Part shown: piece by piece, positions 35,327 to 43,214 of the stretch
Position numbering within the stretch: the first letter of the stretch is position 1
Layout of the letters: each line of letters begins with the position of its first letter
Source of the DNA: CAKMZU01 sp965248335
GTDB taxonomy: Bacteria; Pseudomonadota; Gammaproteobacteria; Pseudomonadales; DT-91
Direction: 5' to 3'
DNA length: 64,000 nucleotides
Assembly (NCBI GenBank): GCA_965248335.1
Contig: CBDFIY010000002.1
Coordinates: forward strand, 838,537 to 902,536
The notes under the pieces: generated by a model
What the model was told of the DNA's origin: nothing
Seen by the model: the letters and a program-made list of their open reading frames with translations, nothing else
Database searches by the model: none
Translations under genes and position numbers: made by a program

Positions 35327-35482
35327 GTGAGGCATAAAGGTGTGATCGGTCAGACGTTAAAGCCTGAACTCTGTTATCCAAATGATATTTATCATGAAAA
35401 TCCCGGAAGGTTAAGGGCGGTGTATGTACAGGCTGCATTGTCATCGGTTTGTATTGTTGTTCTCTTATTTATAGTCCTGTAG
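35327..35482 (+). CDS. Small candidate protein with C-terminal membrane anchor (51 residues)
   Basis: GTG at 35327, with AAGGA eight bases upstream, opens a frame to TAG at 35480. The first 35 residues are soluble (RHKGVIGQTLKPELCYPN...), the last 15 or so are strongly hydrophobic (VCIVVLLFIVL), like a tail-anchored small membrane protein. It lies in the 400-base gap between tRNA-Leu and mlaC, where no other gene is visible; the rest of that gap shows nothing I can name. Coding status is unproven. Confidence 0.45.
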   Translation: MRHKGVIGQTLKPELCYPNDIYHENPGRLRAVYVQAALSSVCIVVLLFIVL

Positions 35483-35559
35483 TTAGCGAATAAAATAGCG
35501 TATGGTTGCGGCCTTGTTCGATGTAAACATACGGATAGTGTTATTAAAAGGGGTTAATT

Positions 35560-36255
35560 ATGCGCATGTTTCTTGGAATTGTTGGCTTTTTTCTTTTTAG
35601 TTGGCAGCTTTTTGCGGATGCTTCGGTATCGTCGCCGCATCAGCTAATTGAAGCGAAAACGCAGCAATTGATTGATTTAGTTAAGAGCGCTAAGGGGTCG
35701 ACTGATGCAAAAGGGTATTATGCTACGAACCCTGGACGATATTTCAAGCAATTGACGAACATTCTTGACCCAGTTGTCGATTTTTCAACCTTCACACGCG
35801 GCGTTATGGGTCGTTACGGGACGTCTACTTATTATCGCTCACTCCCTACGCAGATGAAAAAAGATGCCTTTAAAGAGAGTTACAAGCGATTTGTTGGTGA
35901 ATTCAAGCGCGGCCTGATTAATACTTACGGCAAAGGTTTGATAACATTCAATGGCCAAAAAGTGGAAGTTTTACCGCCATCAAAAGGTGATCTTGTAGCG
36001 ATTAAAAAAGGTCAGATGGTTGATGTGGTACAGGTTATTATCGATAAATCAAAAAAGCATGAGATTATCTTTAAAATGCGGCCGAATAAGCATGGTCAGT
36101 GGATGTTAAGAAATATGATCATTGATGATATTAATTTAGGTGATTTATATAAGAAACAATTTGAATCTGCAATGCAAAAATATAAGGGTAACTTTTCACG
36201 TGTTGTTGACAATTGGCTCCTAGATATAGAAACAACTAAAAAAACTGCTAAATAA
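35560..36255 (+). CDS. mlaC: MlaC-type phospholipid-binding periplasmic protein
   Basis: A 231-residue exported protein (signal peptide ending near LFADA) of the Mla lipid-transport pathway, which carries phospholipids between the outer- and inner-membrane complexes. The family regions VVDFSTFTRGVMGRYGTSTYYRS and FKESYKRFVGEFKRGLINTYGKGL are clear, as is WMLRNMIIDDINLGDLYKKQF at the C-terminus. mlaFED and mlaB, which usually precede and follow it, are absent from this window; only ibaG-murA follow. Confidence 0.9.
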   Translation: MRMFLGIVGFFLFSWQLFADASVSSPHQLIEAKTQQLIDLVKSAKGSTDAKGYYATNPGRYFKQLTNILDPVVDFSTFTRGVMGRYGTSTYYRSLPTQMKKDAFKESYKRFVGEFKRGLINTYGKGLITFNGQKVEVLPPSKGDLVAIKKGQMVDVVQVIIDKSKKHEIIFKMRPNKHGQWMLRNMIIDDINLGDLYKKQFESAMQKYKGNFSRVVDNWLLDIETTKKTAK

Positions 36256-36325
36256 TCAGAACAGCCCATTATAAGACTGCTTATGTTATGCCATAATTGC
36301 GCGTTTTATAATCGGGTTTTAGAAT

Positions 36326-36577
36326 ATGCAGTCAGAAGAGCTCAAAGCTTTGCTTGCTGGGGCGTTCCCAGATGCTGAAATTGCAATACAGGTTGATGGA
36401 TCTCATTTTCTTATCGATATTGTTTGTCAAAGTTTTGAAGGCGTACGTTCTTTAAAGCGGCAGCAAATGATTTACGCACTTATTCAAGATAAAATTGCCG
36501 ATGGTAGCATGCATGCTATTCATATGAATCTCCATACGCCAGCGCAGCGTGCCTCAGCTAATCAAAACCAAAATTAA
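36326..36577 (+). CDS. ibaG: BolA family protein IbaG
   Basis: An 83-residue BolA-fold protein next to murA, as in most gammaproteobacteria. BolA/IbaG proteins bind [2Fe-2S] clusters with monothiol glutaredoxins. VDGSHFLIDIVCQSFEGVRSLKRQQMIY contains the conserved H and the FEG..S..R/K..Q pattern. A second, longer BolA homologue is at 62524-62853. Confidence 0.92.
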   Translation: MQSEELKALLAGAFPDAEIAIQVDGSHFLIDIVCQSFEGVRSLKRQQMIYALIQDKIADGSMHAIHMNLHTPAQRASANQNQN

Positions 36578-36585
36578 GAAGAGTT

Positions 36586-37848
36586 ATGGATAAACTTATT
36601 ATTTCCGGCGGTGTATCTCTGAACGGAGAAATACGCATTTCTGGTGCAAAAAATTCAGCATTGCCTATTCTTGCAGCCACCTTATTGAGCGATGAGCCGG
36701 TAACAATCTCTAATCTGCCGCATTTGCATGATATTACCACCATGATTGAGCTTTTAGGCTGCATGGGCGTGAGCGTTGTTGTTGATGAGAAACTCACGAT
36801 TGAAGTGGATGCGAGTACTTTATCTTCTTGTGTTGCACCTTATCATCTCGTTAAGACGATGAGGGCATCAATTTTGGTCTTGGGGCCACTGCTTGCGCAT
36901 TATGGTGAAGCTAAAGTCTCTTTTCCTGGCGGGTGTGCAATTGGTAGTCGCCCCGTAGATTTGCACTTGCGTGCATTGGAAGCAATGGGCGCTGAAATCA
37001 CCATTGATGATGGATATATCCATGCGAAACGGTCTGGTCGTCTTAAGGGTGCGCATATCGTTTTTGATTTTGTCACCGTCGGCGGTACAGAGAATGCCGT
37101 TATGGCTGCGACACTGGCTGATGGTGTGACTTTATTAGAAAATGCGGCAAGGGAGCCTGAAATTGTTGATCTTTGTCACTGTCTTGTTGCTATGGGCGCT
37201 AAGATTGAAGGTATTGGTACGAGCCGATTAAGTGTAACTGGCGTACCTAAGTTGCATGGTACTACTTATTCGGTAATGCCCGATCGCATAGAGACGGGCA
37301 CTTACCTTGTCGCGGCGGCAGCAACACGCGGCAAGATTAAGTTAAAAAATACGGATTCTAATCTATTGGATGCGGTGCTTGTTAAGTTAAAAGCAACAGG
37401 TGCTCTAATTGAGAGCGGCGATGACTGGATAAGTCTGGATATGCAGGGTGAGAGACCCAATGCAGTGAGTATTAAAACAGCGCCTTACCCTGCATTTCCT
37501 ACCGATATGCAGGCACAATTTACTGCGCTGAATGCTGTTTCTAAGGGTGTGAGCACCGTGACGGAAACAATTTTCGAAAACCGATTGATTCAAACCCATG
37601 AAATGAAGCGTATGGGTGCGGATATACAGTTAGAGGGCAATACGGCATTTATTACAGGTGCGGAGCAATTAAAAGCGGCACCTGTTATGGCAACGGATTT
37701 ACGGGCCTCGGCTAGCTTGGTTATTGCGGCGTTGGTTGCTCAGGGTGAAACCGTTATTGATCGCATTTATCATATTGATCGCGGCTATGAGTGCATTGAA
37801 GAAAAATTACAATTATTAGGCGCTAATATCAGGCGTGTTCCGGATTAA
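36586..37848 (+). CDS. murA: UDP-N-acetylglucosamine 1-carboxyvinyltransferase
   Basis: The 420-residue cytoplasmic enzyme for the first committed step of peptidoglycan synthesis, transferring enolpyruvate to UDP-GlcNAc. The fosfomycin-target catalytic cysteine is Cys117 in FPGGCAIGSRPVDLH; the N-terminal GAKNSALP (20-27) is also typical. The length is standard. It starts eight bases after ibaG; hisG starts four bases after its stop. Confidence 0.97.
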   Translation: MDKLIISGGVSLNGEIRISGAKNSALPILAATLLSDEPVTISNLPHLHDITTMIELLGCMGVSVVVDEKLTIEVDASTLSSCVAPYHLVKTMRASILVLGPLLAHYGEAKVSFPGGCAIGSRPVDLHLRALEAMGAEITIDDGYIHAKRSGRLKGAHIVFDFVTVGGTENAVMAATLADGVTLLENAAREPEIVDLCHCLVAMGAKIEGIGTSRLSVTGVPKLHGTTYSVMPDRIETGTYLVAAAATRGKIKLKNTDSNLLDAVLVKLKATGALIESGDDWISLDMQGERPNAVSIKTAPYPAFPTDMQAQFTALNAVSKGVSTVTETIFENRLIQTHEMKRMGADIQLEGNTAFITGAEQLKAAPVMATDLRASASLVIAALVAQGETVIDRIYHIDRGYECIEEKLQLLGANIRRVPD

Positions 37849-37852
37849 TACC

Positions 37853-38515
37853 ATGCAGACTGAGCTAACTATAGCCTTGACAAAAGGGCGCATCTTAAAG
37901 GAAACCCTGCCTCTGCTACGGGCAGCCGATATAGAGCCTGTAGACGATATATTTACGAGCCGTAAACTCCTTTTTGCTACTAACCATCCTCATGTAAATC
38001 TGATTATTCTTCGTGGTTCGGATGTGACGACCTATGTGCGTTTTGGTACGGCAGATATAGGTATTGCAGGTAAGGATATGTTGATGGAGCACAACAGTGA
38101 GGGTGACCACTCAAAAGACAAGGGGATTTACGAACTTCTCGACTTAGGGATTGCGCGTTGCCAATTAATGACGGCAGGGCTGGCCGGTAAAAAAACTGAT
38201 CATCTTAGACGAATTCGAGTGGCGACAAAGTTCACCCATATTGCACAAGCCTATTACGCCGAAAAAGGCATACAAGCTGATATCATTAAACTTTATGGAG
38301 CGATGGAGTTAGCACCTGTGATGGGGTTGGCAGATGAAATTATTGATATTGTCGATACGGGAAATACACTCCGAGCAAATGGCTTAGAGCCTTGGGAACC
38401 TATCGCAGACATTAGTTCTCGATTGATTGCCAATAAGGCATCGATGAAAATGAAGCATCAAGCTATCCGGCAAATAGTTGATAAAATCCGATCCGCTTGT
38501 GAGGTAAGTGTATGA
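37853..38515 (+). CDS. hisG: ATP phosphoribosyltransferase, short form
   Basis: A 220-residue enzyme of the first step of histidine synthesis, joining ATP and PRPP. TIALTKGRILKETLPLL at the start and the PRPP-binding segment IVDTGNTLRANGLE near residues 166-179 are clear. The short form lacks the C-terminal regulatory domain and needs a HisZ partner, which is not in this window. ATG 37853 is taken as the start, since the in-frame GTG at 37835 would overlap murA and add residues absent from the family. Confidence 0.95.
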   Translation: MQTELTIALTKGRILKETLPLLRAADIEPVDDIFTSRKLLFATNHPHVNLIILRGSDVTTYVRFGTADIGIAGKDMLMEHNSEGDHSKDKGIYELLDLGIARCQLMTAGLAGKKTDHLRRIRVATKFTHIAQAYYAEKGIQADIIKLYGAMELAPVMGLADEIIDIVDTGNTLRANGLEPWEPIADISSRLIANKASMKMKHQAIRQIVDKIRSACEVSV

Positions 38516-39804
38516 AGCGCTTGAACGCCCAAGATCCAGATTTTGATACAAAACTAACAAATCTTCTTAGCTTTGATGAGTCGATGGATGTCAGCGTTGA
38601 AGCAGTGGTTGATGAAATCCTTCAACAAGTTGTTAAGCAAGGCGATGCAGCAGTTATTAATTATACCAACCGATTTGATCGCCGGGATATAACGGATTTT
38701 AAAGAGCTTGTCGTCACGGAAGCTGCGCTTGATAAAGCTTTTGATAGTATAAGTTTGGAACAAAAAGAAGCGCTGGTATTTGCAGCAAAACGCATTGAAA
38801 GTTACCACAAACACCAATTGCAGTCTTCTTGGCAGTTCGAGGACGATACCGGTACAGTGTTAGGGCAAAAAATCACGCCTCTTGATAAAGTGGGCATTTA
38901 CGTGCCGGGTGGTAAAGCCAGTTATCCATCATCCGTGTTGATGAATGCTATACCGGCAAAAGTTGCTGGTGTTAAAGAGATTGTAATGGTTGTCCCTGCA
39001 CCTTCCAGCGAACTAAATCCGATGGTACTTGCTGCAGCAAAAATAGCAGGTGTTACCGAAATTTATACGATTGGTGGTGCGCAGGCGATTGCAGCGTTAG
39101 CTTTTGGTACAGTATCCGTGCCTAAAGTGGATAAAATTGTTGGCCCCGGTAATATTTATGTCGCAACAGCTAAAAGAAAAGTTTTTGGTCGTGTAGGTTT
39201 GGATATGATTGCAGGCCCTTCAGAAATTCTTGTGATTTGCGATGGAAAAACAAATCCAGACTGGATCGCAATGGACTTGTTTTCACAAGCTGAGCACGAT
39301 GAGAATGCACAATCTTTACTTATTTCTGATGATGCAGGCTTTTTAGGTCAGGTAGAAGCGTCAATTAAAAAGCTTTTGCCTGAGATGTCGAGACAAACGG
39401 TTATTGAGAAATCATTATCGAGCCGTGGGGCGATGATTCTAGTTCAAAACCTTGATCAGGCGGCGTCTATCAGTAATCGAATCGCACCAGAGCACTTAGA
39501 GTTATCGGTAGAAAACCCAGATGAGCTGCTTGATAAAATCCAACATGCGGGTGCTATTTTTATGGGGCGTTATACCTCTGAAGCTTTGGGTGATTATTGC
39601 GCAGGCCCTAACCATGTGCTTCCAACATCAAGTACAGCAAGATTTAGCTCGCCCTTAGGTGTGTACGATTTCCAAAAGCGCAGTTCAATTATTTATTGCA
39701 CGCCGCAGAGTGCGAGTGACCTAGGGCGAGTGGCATCCGTACTGGCGACGGGGGAATCTCTTGAGGCGCATGCGAAAAGTGCTTTATTTAGGGTTGATAG
39801 GTGA
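38512..39804 (+). CDS. hisD: Histidinol dehydrogenase
   Basis: The 430-residue zinc enzyme of the last two steps of histidine synthesis. The signature IVGPGNIYVATAKRKVFGRVGLDMIAGPSEI region (about 211-241) and the zinc and catalytic residues in FSQAEHDENAQ and RIAPEHLEL (the EH pair) are present. It overlaps hisG by 4 bp. In Pseudomonas-type gene order hisC comes next; here a hairpin and an unrelated secreted-protein gene follow. Confidence 0.97.
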   Translation: MKRLNAQDPDFDTKLTNLLSFDESMDVSVEAVVDEILQQVVKQGDAAVINYTNRFDRRDITDFKELVVTEAALDKAFDSISLEQKEALVFAAKRIESYHKHQLQSSWQFEDDTGTVLGQKITPLDKVGIYVPGGKASYPSSVLMNAIPAKVAGVKEIVMVVPAPSSELNPMVLAAAKIAGVTEIYTIGGAQAIAALAFGTVSVPKVDKIVGPGNIYVATAKRKVFGRVGLDMIAGPSEILVICDGKTNPDWIAMDLFSQAEHDENAQSLLISDDAGFLGQVEASIKKLLPEMSRQTVIEKSLSSRGAMILVQNLDQAASISNRIAPEHLELSVENPDELLDKIQHAGAIFMGRYTSEALGDYCAGPNHVLPTSSTARFSSPLGVYDFQKRSSIIYCTPQSASDLGRVASVLATGESLEAHAKSALFRVDR

Positions 39805-39815
39805 ACTAACTGAGT

Positions 39816-39834
39816 AACCATGGCTCTCATGGTT
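39816..39834 (+). other. Hairpin between hisD and the repeat-containing gene
   Basis: AACCATG (39816-39822) pairs with CATGGTT (39828-39834) around a five-base loop. It ends one base before the ATG of the next gene and covers the place where a ribosome site would be, so it could hinder translation. It lacks a following U-run (a T-rich stretch begins only 20 bases later), so a simple terminator is less likely. Confidence 0.5.
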
Positions 39835-39835
39835 T

Positions 39836-40570
39836 ATGAGTGTTAATTGTAAGTTTGTCTTTGTCTTTGTCTTTGTCTTTGTCTTTGTCTTTTTTTTTCT
39901 TGAACGCTCAGTTATTGCATTGCCAAAATGTTTCTATGAGTGCTTTGGCTACCCTGATGCAGATAAAGCGAAGAGGAAGCAAGAAGCAAAAATGACTTCA
40001 GGTTATGCGGATGAAGCATTTAATCGAATTGAGTCAGTAAACCCACCTTATAGCCCTAAAACGAAAAAATGTAATGAAAAGGTTAAGGGTAAGGTAGTCA
40101 AGCAATTGAAAGATTACCTAACTAAATACGCTCATCAAATTGATGTCAAAAAAATAGAACCATTGAAAGATACCTATGCAGCTATTTTTGCAGGAAAATT
40201 TAACAGCGATAATGTGGAAAATTTAGAAGCTGCTTTCAGGGGTAATACTGATAAGTTTAAGAGTGATAAGAACTATGCTGGGCATATTCGAGGTATTCAG
40301 GAGCTTATTACTGATAAGGTGGACGTTTCTGAAAATGGTAAGGTACGCCTGACTAAGGCGACAACGGTGCAGCTTCCTCAAATGCCTCCGGAGTATAGTG
40401 TTGCAGGAGCTGGCAAGTTTGATATGGCTATGAATCTTTCCGTGCGCGATCTAGCAGCGACAACTGGCAATTCTGATATGTGTAGAAGGTTGGATAATGG
40501 TGATATTAGGGTTGAAAATGGGCGGTTGGTTGAGGAAGGTGACACTAGACCTCCTGCATATAGAGAGTAG
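39836..40570 (+). CDS. Secreted protein of unknown function with (FV)6 signal sequence and two PPxY motifs
   Basis: A 244-residue protein I do not recognise. The hydrophobic core of its signal sequence is six Phe-Val pairs plus FFFL (residues 7-22), encoded by a hexanucleotide repeat. Cysteines at 32, 36 and 79 follow the signal. The body is basic and helical, and two true PPxY motifs are present: PPEY at 184-187 and PPAY at 239-242, the latter at the extreme C-terminus. PPxY is the ligand of WW domains in eukaryotic proteins such as Nedd4-type ubiquitin ligases; that this matters here is conjecture. No Shine-Dalgarno sequence is visible. It sits where hisC is often found. Confidence 0.65.
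   Translation: MSVNCKFVFVFVFVFVFVFFFLERSVIALPKCFYECFGYPDADKAKRKQEAKMTSGYADEAFNRIESVNPPYSPKTKKCNEKVKGKVVKQLKDYLTKYAHQIDVKKIEPLKDTYAAIFAGKFNSDNVENLEAAFRGNTDKFKSDKNYAGHIRGIQELITDKVDVSENGKVRLTKATTVQLPQMPPEYSVAGAGKFDMAMNLSVRDLAATTGNSDMCRRLDNGDIRVENGRLVEEGDTRPPAYRE
39854..39898 (+). repeat. Simple sequence repeat: (TTTGTC)6 followed by T9
   Basis: Six perfect TTTGTC units (39854-39889) run into nine T residues (39890-39898), all inside the coding sequence. Unit changes in the hexamer would lengthen or shorten the signal core by two residues without shifting frame; changes in the T9 tract would shift frame and switch the gene off. Confidence 0.97.
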
Positions 40571-40584
40571 CGCGTTTCCTCATG

Positions 40585-41655
40585 TCAGTGATATTGATTG
40601 TACTTAAATTCATTAGATTTACTACCAATTGCTACTTTTAACGTTTTTTGTTTCATTTCTCTGACGATCTTTATATGAATAATATCCCCTTGCTGCATGT
40701 TTGCAATCCGCATTAATTCTCGTGCGTGATGGCTAATCTTCTTTTTATTTATACTTATTAGGATGTCGCCGGCCTGAAGGCCATATTTTTCGGCGGGTGA
40801 ATCCGCAATTACATCTGTAATCATGGCGTTAATATTTCGGCTAAGTTTATCTGATGGGTGTTCGATGAACTGCACCTTAATACCTAGCCAGCCACGTAAT
40901 ACATGACCATGTTGAATTATATCATTGGCCACCTTACGGGCAATTTCTACGGGTATGGCTAACCCGATACCACTAAAGCCTGATGATAATGAGTAAATGG
41001 TTGAGTTAATGCCAACAATTTGACCCTTATGATTCGTTAATGCACCACCGGAACTGCCGATGTTAATGGATGCATCGGTTTGAATAAAATTTTCATAGAT
41101 ATGCCTATTTAAACCGTAACGGCCTTTAGCCGAAACAATACCTGCTGAGACGGATTGACCAAAACCGTAAGGATTGCCGATAGCGAGCACGGGGTCACCT
41201 ACTTGTAGATCTTCACTGCTGCCTAATTTTGCGGGAGTAATGTCGTCTAGGTTGATTTTTAGAATCGCAAGGTCAGTATCCGTGTCGGAGCCGATGAGCG
41301 TTGCCTCCGCTTTTCGGCCATCAAAAAGCATGACGGTGATTTCATCCGCTTGTTGAATAACATGGTGGTTTGTGATGATATGGCCATGTTCATCAAGAAT
41401 AATGCCTGACCCGAGGGAAAGCTCTTGTTTGAGCTTTAATCGCCGAAGTTTGCGCTTTGATATATAGCTGTTTGCAGTGGCGGGGTCGTGATCTGTGACT
41501 TGAGACGTGTAAATGTTGACAACAGCGGGTGCGGTTTTTTTGACGGCGGTACGAAAATTATTTGCGGGTTGAAAGGCGCCTGAAAGATAAAGCAAGCTTG
41601 CAGCGCAAATACCTACGATGAAGCCTGTGGCTAGGATAAGAACGCGATGATTCAT
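40585..41655 (-). CDS. degS: DegS/AlgW-like periplasmic serine protease
   Basis: A 356-residue HtrA-family protease with one N-terminal membrane anchor (about residues 5-26), a trypsin-like domain and a single PDZ domain, the DegS layout. In relatives it cleaves anti-sigma factor RseA/MucA to start the envelope stress response. The catalytic triad is His98 (TNHHVI), Asp128 (DTDLAIL) and Ser202. The usual GNSGG is here GSSGG, and the preceding INPG is INIG; the nucleophile is retained. The loop between residues 52 and 78 is long and basic. It lies in the position of algW in Pseudomonas. Confidence 0.92.
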   Translation of the reverse strand: MNHRVLILATGFIVGICAASLLYLSGAFQPANNFRTAVKKTAPAVVNIYTSQVTDHDPATANSYISKRKLRRLKLKQELSLGSGIILDEHGHIITNHHVIQQADEITVMLFDGRKAEATLIGSDTDTDLAILKINLDDITPAKLGSSEDLQVGDPVLAIGNPYGFGQSVSAGIVSAKGRYGLNRHIYENFIQTDASINIGSSGGALTNHKGQIVGINSTIYSLSSGFSGIGLAIPVEIARKVANDIIQHGHVLRGWLGIKVQFIEHPSDKLSRNINAMITDVIADSPAEKYGLQAGDILISINKKKISHHARELMRIANMQQGDIIHIKIVREMKQKTLKVAIGSKSNEFKYNQYH

Positions 41656-41733
41656 AAATTTACGCTAGCATGATAGTTGACCTTTAGATTCAAGAGTAAT
41701 TGATAATTTCAATTTAGGAAAGTTTAACCCTTT

Positions 41734-42492
41734 ATGACTATTGATAGAGATGTGCTTGTTGGCTATTGCAACCATTTGCTGAAAGTTAATCAGTTTCAAG
41801 ATTACTGTCCTAATGGCCTACAGGTAGAGGGAGCTAGCCACATAAAGAAAATCGTTACGGGTGTGACTGCTTGTGAGGCATTGATTGACGAAGCTATTGC
41901 ACTCAATGCTGACGCCTTGTTGGTGCACCATGGCTATTTCTGGAAGGGTGAAGAGCCGGCTTTGGTAGGAATGCGTGGCCGACGTATTAAAAAACTGATG
42001 CAAAACAATATCAACTTACTGGCCTATCATTTGCCTTTAGATGCACATCCTGAGTACGGTAACAATGCCCAGCTAGCTCAGCGTTTAGGGTTAATCTACC
42101 AGAAGGGCTTAGACACGTCAGAGAATCCAGTGGGTTCAGTGGGTGTGCTCGATAAAAAGGAGACATTGAGCGCTCTTGCCGATCGAGTTGCTGTTTCGCT
42201 TAGTAGGCAGCCTTTGGTTGTAGGTGATAAAGATCGACAAATTGAGCGTGTTGCTTGGTGTACGGGCGGTGCGCAATCCTTTATTGGCTTGGCGGCTGAG
42301 GCGGGTTGTGATTGTTATATCACAGGCGAAGTATCAGAAAAAACCGTACATGAAGCTAGGGAGATGGACATAGCTTTCATTGCTGCAGGCCATCATGCGA
42401 CAGAACGTTATGGTGCATTGGCGCTCGGTGAACATTTACAAAAGCAATTCAGGCTGGATGTGACTTTTGTAGATATCGACAATCCAGCATAA
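41734..42492 (+). CDS. Nif3-like dinuclear metal centre protein (YbgI family)
   Basis: A 252-residue protein of the Nif3/YbgI family, forming a hexameric ring with two metal ions per subunit. Metal ligands are in LLVHHGYFW (about residues 68-76), AYHLPLDAHPEYGNNAQLA (about 97-115) and the C-terminal GHHATERYG (about 219-227). The reaction is not firmly known; relatives have been proposed to act as GTP cyclohydrolase-like or nucleotide hydrolases. Divergent from degS. Confidence 0.92.
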   Translation: MTIDRDVLVGYCNHLLKVNQFQDYCPNGLQVEGASHIKKIVTGVTACEALIDEAIALNADALLVHHGYFWKGEEPALVGMRGRRIKKLMQNNINLLAYHLPLDAHPEYGNNAQLAQRLGLIYQKGLDTSENPVGSVGVLDKKETLSALADRVAVSLSRQPLVVGDKDRQIERVAWCTGGAQSFIGLAAEAGCDCYITGEVSEKTVHEAREMDIAFIAAGHHATERYGALALGEHLQKQFRLDVTFVDIDNPA

Positions 42493-42574
42493 GAAACCCC
42501 AGTTTCGATATTAAAATCAAGAGGGTATCGATTGAGGTAGGTCATTACTGTTCTTTTAAATTTAAGCTCTGTGC

Positions 42575-43078
42575 TTAAGGGGCTACTTTGGCATTGTCAG
42601 CAATGACTTGTGCAAAATCCTCAATGGGCTTCTCATTTAGTTCAACTTTTTCTAGATGTTGATCGTCGGTTAGTGATCCTTTGTCGTAGGGTGACGTTTT
42701 GGGGGCATAGTCAAGAGGCGGGCTGGTTAATGGCGTGGTTTTTATCTGGCTTGATCCGTTGGAGTCCGGCAGCGCTTTAATAATAGGTTGATCTATGTTA
42801 TCAGTCGATGTGAGCTCGCTTGCGCTTTTGGCAAGATGATTGTGGATGTCTCTGTAAGTCCCGGTAAGATTGTTTAGTAAATCTGATGTTTTAATGAAGT
42901 GTTCAGTAACTTCGTGGCGATATTGTTTGATCTCGTTTTGTTTGTCATGGAGGTGTTTTTCTAGGTCGCGATTTTTCTTTTCACTTGTGGCAAAGCGCAA
43001 AGTGAATAAAGCACCTAAAATGCCACCGACTAAAAAACTACAGAGTCCAGTGATAATCAGCATGTGTAATGGTTCCAC
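42575..43078 (-). CDS. zapG: YhcB/ZapG family (DUF1043) cell-division-associated membrane protein
   Basis: A 167-residue inner-membrane protein. One N-terminal transmembrane segment (IITGLCSFLVGGILGALFTLRF, about 8-29) is followed by a coiled coil (KKNRDLEKHLHDKQNEIKQYRHEV) and the conserved FIKTSDLLNNLTGTYRDIHNHLAKSA, then a low-complexity tail. E. coli YhcB coordinates envelope growth and division. It lies divergently next to zapE, as in many relatives. Confidence 0.88.
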   Translation of the reverse strand: MEPLHMLIITGLCSFLVGGILGALFTLRFATSEKKNRDLEKHLHDKQNEIKQYRHEVTEHFIKTSDLLNNLTGTYRDIHNHLAKSASELTSTDNIDQPIIKALPDSNGSSQIKTTPLTSPPLDYAPKTSPYDKGSLTDDQHLEKVELNEKPIEDFAQVIADNAKVAP

Positions 43079-43214
43079 GCAAAAGCTCCTTAATTGAGTA
43101 TGTTTTTATTATAACGCTAGAAATCTAAACTCGAAGTGTTTTTTGAAGAAATTCAAGCGTTGATTAAAGCTGTGGGCAGGAGTACAGTTGCGCTCTTTTT
43201 GAAATAAGTGTGTT

